In this document: positions 24,671-33,393 of the stretch, piece after piece
How positions within the stretch are numbered: the stretch's first letter is position 1
Layout of the letters: each line of letters opens with the position of its first letter
Assembly (NCBI GenBank): GCA_045647865.1
Contig: JAZRMW010000041.1
Coordinates: 135,390-199,389 of the forward strand
Source: Phocaeicola_A sp045647865
GTDB lineage: Bacteria > Bacteroidota > Bacteroidia > Bacteroidales > Bacteroidaceae
Reading direction: 5' to 3'
Length of the DNA: 64,000 nucleotides
Translations under genes and position numbers: made by a program
Notes under the pieces: generated by a model
What the model saw: only the letters and a program-made list of their open reading frames with translations
What the model was told of the DNA's origin: nothing
The model's database searches: none

Positions 24671-25636
24671 ATGAAGTGGTGGATAAAATTCGGTTGTTTT
24701 CTCACAGGATGGAATAGCAATATCTTGTCACAATGCAGTGAGGCCAGTTACAAGCATTTGAAGAAATATACTTCAGCATTATTAATTCTGATACTCTTAT
24801 GGGGATTTACAGGATTCTGTTTTGCACAACGATATGTACATGCACCAGTATGGGGATGTATAGTTTCTTCTTTAATCTTCATAATTGTCATTATTCAAAT
24901 AGAAAGGCAGATAATTCTGACAGTGGGAAGTAATAAAATGGGGGTTGTGTTCAGATTCTTCATCGCCATTATTATGGCAGTTTTAGGTTCTGCCATTTTG
25001 GATCAAGTAATCTTTGGTGAGGACATAAAGAAGAAAATGGTTGAGATAACAGATCGACAAGTACGTGAACAACTTCCTATGCGTCTGAGTGTGATAGATT
25101 CAAAACTTCAAGAACTGAAAGTAACTATAGACTCATTGGATAGAGTAAATATCAGACTCAATAAAGAAATAGCAGAAACACCTACTGTCTCACGAACAGG
25201 ACGGTCAACTACATACAAAAAAGTCCTACAAGAAGACGGGAGCTATAAAACTGTACCTGAAACAACTGTTACGACTTCTCATGTCCCCAATCCAAGAATC
25301 AAACAAGTAGAAGCAAATGACACTTTGCTAAAAAGGTATCGGAATTTGCAAGATGAATTCACAAATAGGAAAATGGATGTGGAGGATAATTTAAGAAAAG
25401 AATTATCAGAAAGTGTAGGTTTTCTGGAAGAGTTAAATGCAATGATTGAGATTGTCTCCACGAGAACAGAAGCCTTGATATTCTATCTTATCATCTTCTC
25501 ATTCCTTATTTCATTAGAACTTTTTGTGGTTGCCAGTAAAATGGGAGATAAGAAATGTGATTATGACATGATAGTTGAACACCAATTGAAAATGAAAGAA
25601 ACGACACTTAAAGAGTTATCACGAAATATCAAATAA
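24671..25636 (+). CDS. DUF4407-type membrane protein with a central coiled coil
   Basis: A 321-residue protein with helices near residues 35-55, 62-80 and 95-115, a soluble region of about 150 residues, then a last helix (ALIFYLIIFSFLISLELFVV). The soluble part is heptad-rich (VIDSKLQELKVTIDSLDRVN). This layout matches the DUF4407 family, whose role is unknown. I choose ATG 24671 over the in-frame TTG two codons earlier because AAGGAGGA ends 6 bp before it, a strong Shine-Dalgarno that is rare in this phylum. It lies between the coiled-coil gene and the vWA gene in the putative sigma-controlled operon. Confidence 0.82.
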   Translation: MKWWIKFGCFLTGWNSNILSQCSEASYKHLKKYTSALLILILLWGFTGFCFAQRYVHAPVWGCIVSSLIFIIVIIQIERQIILTVGSNKMGVVFRFFIAIIMAVLGSAILDQVIFGEDIKKKMVEITDRQVREQLPMRLSVIDSKLQELKVTIDSLDRVNIRLNKEIAETPTVSRTGRSTTYKKVLQEDGSYKTVPETTVTTSHVPNPRIKQVEANDTLLKRYRNLQDEFTNRKMDVEDNLRKELSESVGFLEELNAMIEIVSTRTEALIFYLIIFSFLISLELFVVASKMGDKKCDYDMIVEHQLKMKETTLKELSRNIK

Positions 25637-25664
25637 TCAATTAACCATATAAATTGTAAGCAAT

Positions 25665-26804
25665 ATGTCTTGGAAAAATCTATTCAGTAAGAAAGTGCGC
25701 CAAATGAAGACGCAAGCGGGAGCAAATAAGAGTAAGGATTCTAAAAGAATGACCTCAGTCTATCACCTCATCGTATTGGATGAAAGCGGTTCGATGAGGT
25801 GTATTACAAGAGCCACCATCTCGGGATGTAATGAGACGATACAGACCATTCGGATGATGCAGGAACAGACGATTGAAACACAACGCCACTATGTGTCAAT
25901 CTATCTGTTTGATACGACGAAAAGCCGATATATAATCAAGGAAGAAAAGGTTGATAAGGTTCGGGAGATTACAGAAGAAGATTATCGTCCCTATGCCAGT
26001 ACTCCGCTTTTTGACGCATTGGGTTTCACACTTACCGAACTGAAACGGACAATTGAAAGAGAAAAGGAAAGCTTGGGATATGTTACCATCATTACAGATG
26101 GGTATGAGAATGCATCGCGTGAATACAACCTTAATTCGGTGAAAATATTGATTGATGAGTTGAAAGAGAAGAATGTGATATTCTCTTTTATCGGAGCGAA
26201 TATTGATGCGGCTGATTATGGGAAAAAACTACACATAGACAACTTTATGCAATTTGAGCAAACCGATGCACAAACAGGTGCTATGTGGAAACGTGAACGC
26301 GAAGCACGATTACGTTCAAATGCCAAATATAGTTTTAATATCCTAATGGAAGATGAAATGTCTAGAACTTCATTCAGCAAGAGAGAGAATAGTGGAAACT
26401 ACTATACGAAAAAAGAGGTCAACCCCGACCGCATTACTCCTGAAATGGTCACTTCGCTGAATGAGAATGAAATTTTCGTGTTCGGAAGCAACATTCGTGG
26501 AGAGCATAGCGGAGGGGCATCGGCTTATGCATTACACTACTTTGGTGCTATCAACGGACAAGTTGAAGGAATTCAAGGACAATCGTATGCTATACCCACT
26601 GATGGGGTAGATGTAAACGAATTGTATTTGGGAATTCGACGTTTCCATGATTTTGCCCAAGCGCATCCTGAACTTATATTCTATGTAACACGCATTGGAT
26701 GTGGTACTGCCGGATGGAGTGTTTTCAGAGTTGCTCCTATGTTCGCAGATTGCGCCAATCTCGATAATGTGAAATTGCCGAAAGAGTTTTGGGATTATCT
26801 GTGA
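25665..26804 (+). CDS. vWA domain fused to a macro-like (A1S_2505-type) domain
   Basis: A 379-residue cytoplasmic protein. Residues about 30-215 form a von Willebrand A domain with a complete MIDAS: VLDESGSM (Asp39, Ser41, Ser43), a Thr in YASTPLFDAL, and ITDGYENAS. Residues about 258-379 start with NENEIFVFGSNIRGEHSGGA and continue with IQGQSYAIPT and VTRIGCGTAGW. These are hallmarks of the small domain usually labelled A1S_2505 phage-like and considered macro-fold related. Macro-type domains often handle ADP-ribose or NAD-derived ligands. A fusion of a metal-dependent adhesion domain to a possible nucleotide sensor fits a regulatory role. It is third or fourth in the plus-strand operon. Enzyme activity is not assigned. 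Confidence 0.85.
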   Translation: MSWKNLFSKKVRQMKTQAGANKSKDSKRMTSVYHLIVLDESGSMRCITRATISGCNETIQTIRMMQEQTIETQRHYVSIYLFDTTKSRYIIKEEKVDKVREITEEDYRPYASTPLFDALGFTLTELKRTIEREKESLGYVTIITDGYENASREYNLNSVKILIDELKEKNVIFSFIGANIDAADYGKKLHIDNFMQFEQTDAQTGAMWKREREARLRSNAKYSFNILMEDEMSRTSFSKRENSGNYYTKKEVNPDRITPEMVTSLNENEIFVFGSNIRGEHSGGASAYALHYFGAINGQVEGIQGQSYAIPTDGVDVNELYLGIRRFHDFAQAHPELIFYVTRIGCGTAGWSVFRVAPMFADCANLDNVKLPKEFWDYL

Positions 26805-26860
26805 GACTCGAAATAAATGATTACTTTTACACCCGTAACTATTTAAATATAACATACATC

Positions 26861-27841
26861 ATGAACGACCGTATAGTAGCTTACTTCAAGTATAAGGAAT
26901 TTTGGAATGCTTCTGCAAGAAAGTGGTGGGAGAATAAACCGACAGAGGAACTGCTGAATCTTTTCATTGACAAAAAGAGTAGAAAAGTGAGCATGGCTGC
27001 TAAGGAACTATGTGAACGGTTTATTTTTTCGATGTACGATGAACAGAAGAAAATTCTTCATGCGATGTTGGAGAGTGGATGTAAAACTTACCGAGATTGG
27101 GCATACCGAAAGCTGTTTGCCCATTGGGATGAAGAGTTTACTGAGTGTATTTGCCACTTATGGGAAAGATACAAGGAGGAGCATTGTGCTTGGGTTGTAA
27201 TAGAATATGGCCCGATTGAATACCTGAAAGCCCATACGGATGAATTGGTTCAGTATGACTATTGGAGGATTTGTTTACGGTTGGCAAATGATACGGATTT
27301 TTGGATGGAAGAAAGTCGTCTGAAGCCATGGGAACAGATGTATGTATACACTAAAAACAAACTTGAAATGACAGATGAGGAATGTGAACGTCTGCTATAT
27401 ATGACAATCGCTGAATATCTGAATAATCCTCAAGGCTACAACCTGTCTGTATCACACGAAACCTTTGCAAAAATGCGAGACAAAGGTTTGCAGTATGTGC
27501 CACAGATTGACATCGTTGTGTGGTGTGTACATAAGAAGAATAGCATGTTGGCGAAAAAATTTGATAAGTGGAATCAGGTTTTGCAAGAAAAAACACAATA
27601 CATATTTGACTTTGATGAACTTCGACTCAAACTGAATGAAATTGCACGTAAAAATTTTCCTCTGCAATATTCCTATATGCTTGCCACATCTTCTGAGGAG
27701 ACGCCAAGTGAACCTGTTGTTCAACTTTCCGACCCCTCAAAGCCTTATTATAAAACCGTTTCAATAGAGGAGGCTATGGATATATGGAAAGAAAAGAATC
27801 CTGTATTTGCAAAGTTTATAGAACGATTTAATGAGGAATAA
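26861..27841 (+). CDS. Hypothetical protein, 326 aa
   Basis: Not recognised. The frame is open from TTG 26789, which would overlap the vWA gene. ATG 26861 after an A-rich leader is the better start, giving MNDRIVAYFKYKEF. The protein is soluble and rich in Trp, Tyr and acidic residues, with helix-pair segments (AAKELCERFIFSMYDEQKKI, LFAHWDEEFTECICHLWERY) that suggest a HEAT-like solenoid. No catalytic motif is visible. It follows the vWA-macro gene by 56 bp and precedes the WG-repeat gene, so it is probably part of the same transcript. Confidence 0.72.
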   Translation: MNDRIVAYFKYKEFWNASARKWWENKPTEELLNLFIDKKSRKVSMAAKELCERFIFSMYDEQKKILHAMLESGCKTYRDWAYRKLFAHWDEEFTECICHLWERYKEEHCAWVVIEYGPIEYLKAHTDELVQYDYWRICLRLANDTDFWMEESRLKPWEQMYVYTKNKLEMTDEECERLLYMTIAEYLNNPQGYNLSVSHETFAKMRDKGLQYVPQIDIVVWCVHKKNSMLAKKFDKWNQVLQEKTQYIFDFDELRLKLNEIARKNFPLQYSYMLATSSEETPSEPVVQLSDPSKPYYKTVSIEEAMDIWKEKNPVFAKFIERFNEE

Positions 27842-27863
27842 ATGGATAATAATTAGTTATATT

Positions 27864-28769
27864 ATGGAAGAAGAAGAAAAGAAAAAGAAATCGTTGTTGA
27901 GTTGGCATGATACAATGAAATTGGGAATCGGATTTGCCGTGGGATTTACGTTGATATGTATAATCGTATTCTTTATCAGTGAATGTTCAAGTAACAATAG
28001 AAGAAATGGAGTAGAAAGAAAAATTGAAACTGCAATTGAATCGTGGAGTGAGAAAAGACTTGTAGTATCAGGTGTTACTGCCGATGGATATGAAACATTT
28101 GACAATGATACTATAGGAATTTTCAAGAAGGATGACAAATACGGATACTACAACGTGAACACGAAAGAGATTGTGATTGCGGCTGATTATGAGGAGGCAA
28201 AAAGATTCTCACAAGGGTTAGCCGGTGTTGTGAAGAACAGTCGCATGGGTTTCATCAACTTGAAAGGTGAAACGGTCATTGGGTTTGATTATGCAGATAA
28301 CAAGCAGGATGGAGAAGACAAATGTGTATTCCGATACGGATATTGTGCCATTGCGAATGTGGATGGTAAATATGGTGTGATTGACCTAACAGGCAAATGG
28401 GTGATTGCTCCCGAATACATGGACGCTATCGTGTGTAAGGACTATGCCATTGTGAAGGTAAAGGATAGTTTCAACATGCAAATGGATTATTCCGGCCATA
28501 TACTGAACAGGCATGTGGTGGATAAGGTGGATATTCTCTGGATAGAAAAAGCTGATAAGTTTGGAAACTCTGATTTCATAAAGGAAACAAAGTATTGCAT
28601 GTACACGGTGAATGGTCGATGCGGATTGATGGATTGCAATGGAAATATACTGACTGGCCCCATATACTTATCTATAAAGGCCATCGGCAACGAATTGTTT
28701 ACTGCCACACTTCTTGATGACAATTCTAATGTGGTGCTGAATGGAAAGGGAGAGGTGATTAATCGGTAA
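27864..28769 (+). CDS. Membrane-anchored WG-repeat protein
   Basis: A 301-residue protein with a charged N-terminus (MEEEEKKKKSLLSWHDTMK), one transmembrane helix (LGIGFAVGFTLICIIVFFIS) and an exported C-terminal region of WG-like beta repeats: KYGYYNVNTKEIVIAADYEE, RMGFINLKGETVIGFDYAD, KYGVIDLTGKWVIAPEYMD and RCGLMDCNGNILTGP. WG repeats are binding scaffolds of unknown specificity. The start could instead be ATG 27831, which overlaps the previous gene by 11 bp; I prefer 27864 because it gives a standard positive-inside anchor. It is the last gene before a 180-bp gap and probably ends the operon. Confidence 0.78.
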   Translation: MEEEEKKKKSLLSWHDTMKLGIGFAVGFTLICIIVFFISECSSNNRRNGVERKIETAIESWSEKRLVVSGVTADGYETFDNDTIGIFKKDDKYGYYNVNTKEIVIAADYEEAKRFSQGLAGVVKNSRMGFINLKGETVIGFDYADNKQDGEDKCVFRYGYCAIANVDGKYGVIDLTGKWVIAPEYMDAIVCKDYAIVKVKDSFNMQMDYSGHILNRHVVDKVDILWIEKADKFGNSDFIKETKYCMYTVNGRCGLMDCNGNILTGPIYLSIKAIGNELFTATLLDDNSNVVLNGKGEVINR

Positions 28770-28949
28770 ACGTACTTTCGTGGGAGAAGTTAAAAACGGA
28801 CTTAACCGACAGAATGTCGCGCACATTCCCCTCTATACAGACAGTATAACATGTTAAGAAACATAAAGGGTGACAAGGTGGCTGAATGTAAGGGTTGGCC
28901 TCGGGTTTGTAATTGAATCACTAAAAGAAAAACTAAAAAAATAATTTAT

Positions 28950-30635
28950 ATGGAAATAGCAGCAGTTGTAGTGGCCATCGTATGTGCAGTGATTTACTTG
29001 AACACACGAAAGGACAAGAAGAATGAGGTGAAAGAAACGAAAGAGACATCGGATGCTCCCCTGCAAATGGTAGAACCCGATGAGTTGTTCAAGGCATTGG
29101 GCGTGGAGATTAAAGACAAACATGAAAGTGAGGATGGGAAACAAATTTTTTACTATATTGTCTATCAAGGTGGCTACTTCAGATATACTTTCCTCAAAGG
29201 TTCGAGATGGATGGATGTGGCATTCTTCAATTTTCACGAATGTAGATTTGAGCATTTAGTGAAGGCTATGACGGTGGCTAACCACTTGAACGAGAACTAT
29301 AGAGGATGGACTTGCTATGTGGATGTCTCGAATAATGACGGGGGTGAGAGGATCATAAATGCCAACCTTTCTTATGGCTTTGCCCAATATGGAAATTTAG
29401 AGCAAATGAAAGCCCATCTACAGTCCGTGATGGGGGTGGCCTTTACAATTGCACACGACTATAAAGAGCGATTGAATGAAAAGATTAAGAATCAGGATGA
29501 GGTGAATGAAGAGTTCCTCAACGACAGAGCTTTCAAAAATACCATTGCCCGCATAAAGAATCTGAAGGAGCTAAACCATTTGCCCAACCGACAAGAGGAG
29601 CAACCGAAGGCTTCGTCATTTTCCATTCAACATGTGGTAAGTCTGTTTGAAGATACAGATTTCGGATGTTTACAGGATATGCGTATCATTTGTGGTGATA
29701 ACGTGGAGAAGGTGACGGATGTGGCTCTTATCGAAGCATTCGACTTGCGTGAATATATCCGCAAACGTTCGGATGCAAGGGACATCCAAAGTATGACACT
29801 GATTTTTGGATTCGAGCATCATGAATTGTTCATCAATTTGACGAAGGCGGAAGGTTCGTCGGAGAATACGCTTTACTTTACCATGAATTTTATCTGCTCT
29901 GGAGGCGAAGTAAGCAAAGATACGGTAACTCCTTTACGAACGAAGGTAGAAGTACGATTGACGGATGATGACCAAGATTATTGGGAAGCCAAATACATGG
30001 TGGACGAGGCTATGGACAAGGCTAAGGAGGGAAGGATGAATGAGTTGACGAACGAGCAACGCCTGGTGCTTGCTCACACTGACCCTTCTGTGCAGATGGA
30101 CCTCTATTGGGGAAAGAAGTACTACAACCACCAATGTTATTACCAATCGCTCCGTCACTTCATGCAGGTGCATACCGCCATCAAAAACATGAATGGTGAT
30201 TTGAGCGAGGAGGTATTGAAACTCTATGCAGAAATAAATTTCTACATCGGATTCATCTACAATGACATGAAGATGTACGACCATGCTTTCTATTACCTCT
30301 ATATCGCCCAATCATTCAACCGCATCGATGCCATCATGGAGTTCACCAATTGCCTCTGCAACATGAGGGACACGGGCGCCAAAAACTACATCCACATGCA
30401 GGCACAAGAGACATCGAAACAGATGGAGAAGAACGAGGAGGAGGCCGAACGATTGATGCCTCTGTACAACTTCCTCCGTCGCCGCTTTGCCTATGTGTTG
30501 GTTGATCATCGTGAATTTGACGATGCCGAACGGATGTTGAACGAAATGATTGAAAACGGTCAGGATGTGAACTTCGCCAAGGGTGAACTGGAGTACATCA
30601 AAAAGATACAGGAAAGCGAGAAGGGGAAAGAATAA
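28950..30635 (+). CDS. Membrane-anchored protein with C-terminal TPR-like helices, 561 aa
   Basis: A 561-residue protein. An N-terminal helix (MEIAAVVVAIVCAVIYLNT) anchors it. Residues about 38-170 form an alpha/beta domain (LFKALGVEI, YFRYTFLKGSRWMDVAFF), vaguely like YbjN-type folds. From about 390 it is helical and TPR-like (YNHQCYYQSLRHFMQVHTAI, FIGFIYNDMKMYDHAFYYLY as IGFIYNDMKMYDHAFYYLYI). Not recognised beyond that. It is separated from the WG-repeat gene by 180 bp with no clear promoter or terminator, so membership of the caspase-linked operon is unclear. It is less AT-rich than the genes before it. Confidence 0.72.
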   Translation: MEIAAVVVAIVCAVIYLNTRKDKKNEVKETKETSDAPLQMVEPDELFKALGVEIKDKHESEDGKQIFYYIVYQGGYFRYTFLKGSRWMDVAFFNFHECRFEHLVKAMTVANHLNENYRGWTCYVDVSNNDGGERIINANLSYGFAQYGNLEQMKAHLQSVMGVAFTIAHDYKERLNEKIKNQDEVNEEFLNDRAFKNTIARIKNLKELNHLPNRQEEQPKASSFSIQHVVSLFEDTDFGCLQDMRIICGDNVEKVTDVALIEAFDLREYIRKRSDARDIQSMTLIFGFEHHELFINLTKAEGSSENTLYFTMNFICSGGEVSKDTVTPLRTKVEVRLTDDDQDYWEAKYMVDEAMDKAKEGRMNELTNEQRLVLAHTDPSVQMDLYWGKKYYNHQCYYQSLRHFMQVHTAIKNMNGDLSEEVLKLYAEINFYIGFIYNDMKMYDHAFYYLYIAQSFNRIDAIMEFTNCLCNMRDTGAKNYIHMQAQETSKQMEKNEEEAERLMPLYNFLRRRFAYVLVDHREFDDAERMLNEMIENGQDVNFAKGELEYIKKIQESEKGKE

Positions 30636-30770
30636 AGAAAAAGTCTTTTGACTGAAGGACATAAGAATTTATATGATTAACATAAAAAATATTTTTTCCA
30701 CGTTGGAGAAAAAGTTTTCTCAGGTAGGGGAAAAAAAAGTAAAAAGAATATTGAAGAGATCTTTAGATAG

Positions 30771-31141
30771 ATGATTACATTTACATTTCGCTTGGTAGCA
30801 ACGGCACTTTACAACATTGCCCAAATGTTTGGCATGACTTATAACGAGGTAAACGTCCTTGCTTATTATCTGCTGATTCCATTGAGTTGGACGATTATGC
30901 TGGAATGTACATCGGTCTTCCATTGACTACGGGTGCATTGCTCTATATTTGGATAGGAATCAAAATCGGCACATGGGGACACTTCAGCGCATGGTGCGAC
31001 TGGGCCTTCATGCGCTCGGTGGATTTCCTCAACTACTTCAACCGATGGGGAAGAAACTATGTATTGAACTCGGTCATCATCTGTGTGGTGATACCCGTAT
31101 TGGTGTATGCAGGATTAATCGGCTTACTGATGTTCCGATAG
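30771..31141 (+). pseudogene. Small membrane protein gene interrupted by a frameshift
   Basis: ATG 30771 opens MITFTFRLVATALYNIAQMF...LLIPLSWTIMLE and then hits TGA at 30924. The next frame, without its own ATG nearby, continues with YIGLPLTTGALLYIWIGIKI from 30908 and ends FMRSVDFLNYFNRW...GLIGLLMFR at 31141. The two halves join naturally if one base is missing between 30905 and 30908, giving about 123 residues with three or four membrane helices. So either a real frameshift, programmed slippage (no slippery heptamer seen) or a sequencing error. The stop lies 6 bp from the convergent lpxB stop. Not recognised as a family. Confidence 0.7.
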
Positions 31142-31147
31142 CATTCG

Positions 31148-32296
31148 TTAGTGTTTGTTTTCCTTCAACTTCTTTACCATCTCCTTAGCGGCTTTTTCGC
31201 TTGCACCGGCAGGGCCAAGTATGTCAAGGCATTGGTCGTAACCCTGAAGCATTGCGGCACGTTCGGGAGTGTCACGAAGAAGATCGGAGAGTTCGGCACG
31301 GATATTTTCTACGGTCATCAAATGGGCAACAAGCTCTTTTACGACGCCACGACCTGCTACGAGGTTAACCAATGAGATATAGCGTACCTTCAGCAAATGG
31401 CGACGAAGGAAACTGATGAACTTGCCCATGGCAATGTAGTAACATACGACTTGAGGCACACGGAAGAGGGCAGTCTCTAAAGTGGCTGTGCCCGAAGTGA
31501 CAAGGGCCGCATGTGCATGAGAAAGAATGGGGTAGGTCTGACCAAAAAGAATCTTCACGGAGTGGTTACCGATGTACTTGGTATAAAATTCGGGAGTAAT
31601 CCCCGGTGCACCAGCCAGGATGATCTGGTGATTTGCAAAAGTAGAGGCAGCTTCGAGCATTTGAGGAAGATTATCCTTGATTTCCTGCTTTCGGCTACCT
31701 GCCAGAAGGGCGATGATGGGCTTATCGGCTTCCAATCCATGGCGAGCGATGAACTGTTCCTTTGTCTCTGAATAAGTCTCCTTGAAATGGGCGACTGCAT
31801 CTACACAAGGGTTTCCTACGTAATGAATGGGATAGTTGTGTTTTTTCTCAAAGAAATCCACCTCAAACGGGAGGATGGAAAATAGGGCATCCACATCGCG
31901 CTTGATATTCTTGATACGATACTCTTTCCAGGCCCATATCTTGGGAGAAATGTAATAATAGACGGGGATGCGGGTGTTAGCACGGAGATACTTGGCTATG
32001 TCGAGATTGAAACCCGGATAATCGATAAGTATCACGACATCAGGATTCCAATTTACAATATCCTGCTTACACAACTTCATGTTGGCAAGAATGGTGGGCA
32101 GGTGCATCAATACGGGGATAAAGCCCATGTAAGCCAATTCGCGATAGTGCTTTACGCGAGTACCGCCTACGGCACTCATCAAGTCGCCTCCGAAGAAACG
32201 GAAGTCTGCTTCTTTGTCTTCGCTTTTCAATGCCTTCATCAAGTTGGAAGCATGAAGGTCGCCCGATGCTTCACCGGCTATGAGGTAGTATTTCAT
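31148..32296 (-). CDS. lpxB: Lipid-A-disaccharide synthase
   Basis: A 382-residue GT19 glycosyltransferase that joins UDP-2,3-diacylglucosamine and lipid X in lipid A synthesis at the inner membrane face. Diagnostic segments are MKYYLIAGEASGDLHASNLM at the N-terminus, FFGGDLM, YYISPKIWAWKEYRIK, LLAGSRKQEI and TSGTATLETALFRVPQVVCY. Length is standard. It is downstream of surE on the same strand with a 65-bp spacer that carries a nonad-like tract; the two are likely co-transcribed. Confidence 0.96.
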   Translation of the reverse strand: MKYYLIAGEASGDLHASNLMKALKSEDKEADFRFFGGDLMSAVGGTRVKHYRELAYMGFIPVLMHLPTILANMKLCKQDIVNWNPDVVILIDYPGFNLDIAKYLRANTRIPVYYYISPKIWAWKEYRIKNIKRDVDALFSILPFEVDFFEKKHNYPIHYVGNPCVDAVAHFKETYSETKEQFIARHGLEADKPIIALLAGSRKQEIKDNLPQMLEAASTFANHQIILAGAPGITPEFYTKYIGNHSVKILFGQTYPILSHAHAALVTSGTATLETALFRVPQVVCYYIAMGKFISFLRRHLLKVRYISLVNLVAGRGVVKELVAHLMTVENIRAELSDLLRDTPERAAMLQGYDQCLDILGPAGASEKAAKEMVKKLKENKH

Positions 32297-32318
32297 TGAT
32301 TCCTTTATTTTTTATTGG

Positions 32319-32354
32319 AGGGGATAATTTCAATAGGTATTATAGGGGGATAGG
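32319..32354. repeat. Degenerate nonad tract between surE and lpxB
   Basis: AGGGGATAA, TTTCAATAG, GTATTATAG, GGGGATAGG: 9-bp units with ATAG near the end. On the complementary strand this is the CTATAnnnn pattern of 8774-8827 and 58869-58931. Weaker than those two. Confidence 0.5.
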
Positions 32355-32361
32355 GATTCTT

Positions 32362-33132
32362 TTATAACTCCCATGTCTTCATCTCTTCCAAAAGTGGATA
32401 GGCGGTCATGTCTATCTGGATAGGAGTGATGGAGACGTATCCATTATCCAAAGCCCAACGGTCGGTATCTGTGGATTCAGGTTCGTGGTTAGAGAAGTTA
32501 CCAGTCAGCCAATAGAGATTTCCTCCACCACGAGGATGAGGAACTGAAGCCCACTCGTTGCCCCAGCGTCCGCGTGTCTGACGACACACCTTTACACCTT
32601 TATAAGGACCAAATTGAGGGAAGTTGACATTCAGACATGTGCCCATGGGGATGCCTTTTTCTAATACTTGGGCAACGATGCGTTGGATATAGAGTCGGGT
32701 AGGACTGAAATCGAGATTGGGGTCGTGGTCACAAACGGAGAAACCAATGGAAGGGATGCTCTTCATACAGCCTTCGAGTACGACACCCATCGTACCTGAA
32801 TAGTGGACATTCACGGCTGAATTGTCGCCATGATTGATACCTCCAAGTACCATATCGGGGATGCGGGGAAGAACGGTTTCCAATGCCAACTTGATGCAAT
32901 CGGTGGGAGTACCCGAACATTTGTAGATAGTGACACCTTCTGTTTGGTTGACAAGTGTGATGGTAACGGGCAATTGCGAAGTGATGGCACAAGCCATACC
33001 AGAACGAGGACCATCGGGAGCTACAACAATGATATCAGCCATATCTTTGAGAAAATCAACAAGTTCATTGATGCCCTTGGCGAGGTAACCATCGTCGTTG
33101 GAAATGAGTATGAGAGGACGTTTTTTGCACAT
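32362..33132 (-). CDS. surE: 5'-nucleotidase / acid phosphatase SurE
   Basis: A 256-residue SurE-family metal-dependent phosphatase acting on nucleoside monophosphates. The metal site is seen in LISNDDGYLAKGI (Asp-Asp), the Ser/Asn in VAPDGPRSGMACAIT, and the Asn in GGINHGDNSAVNVHYSGTMG. Length is standard. The promoter box is at 33172-33180, and lpxB follows. Divergent from parA across a 261-bp regulatory spacer. Confidence 0.96.
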   Translation of the reverse strand: MCKKRPLILISNDDGYLAKGINELVDFLKDMADIIVVAPDGPRSGMACAITSQLPVTITLVNQTEGVTIYKCSGTPTDCIKLALETVLPRIPDMVLGGINHGDNSAVNVHYSGTMGVVLEGCMKSIPSIGFSVCDHDPNLDFSPTRLYIQRIVAQVLEKGIPMGTCLNVNFPQFGPYKGVKVCRQTRGRWGNEWASVPHPRGGGNLYWLTGNFSNHEPESTDTDRWALDNGYVSITPIQIDMTAYPLLEEMKTWEL

Positions 33133-33171
33133 AATTCAGCTCGTTTTTCTACATTTATTTTAAGAATAGGT

Positions 33172-33180
33172 GCAAAAATA
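33172..33180 (-). promoter_or_regulatory. -7 box of surE-lpxB
   Basis: The minus strand reads TATTTTTGC (TAnnTTTG), 40 bp upstream of ATG 33132. Confidence 0.6.
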
Positions 33181-33234
33181 GCAAAAAAAGTGAAATGAGC
33201 CAAGGAGGAAAGCTCATATTTGTCGAAAAAAGAG

Positions 33235-33242
33235 TATCTTTG
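33235..33242 (+). promoter_or_regulatory. -7 box of parA
   Basis: TATCTTTG fits TAnnTTTG. The parA start is 152 bp downstream, so the leader is long (about 145 nt) and shows no other recognised element. Confidence 0.55.
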
Positions 33243-33393
33243 TAGCCTCTGAATGACAGATGTGATGAAGATATTTCTCGGAAAGGTTATTAACCAAAAG
33301 AGTGAGTTATCAACAGTTTGAGCATTCTTTATCTGAAAAAATAGGTGGTTTGTAGAATTATAACTTACTTCGCAGCCGTAAAAAACTATTTTT

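Noticed and set aside
28851..28919. 22-codon frame before the 561-aa gene
   Set aside because: Too short, with no promoter or ribosome site and no sign of structure or conservation.
33301..33320. DnaA-box-like TTATCAACA upstream of parA, as a sign of oriC
   Set aside because: One box with one mismatch, no cluster, no AT-rich unwinding element and no dnaA nearby.
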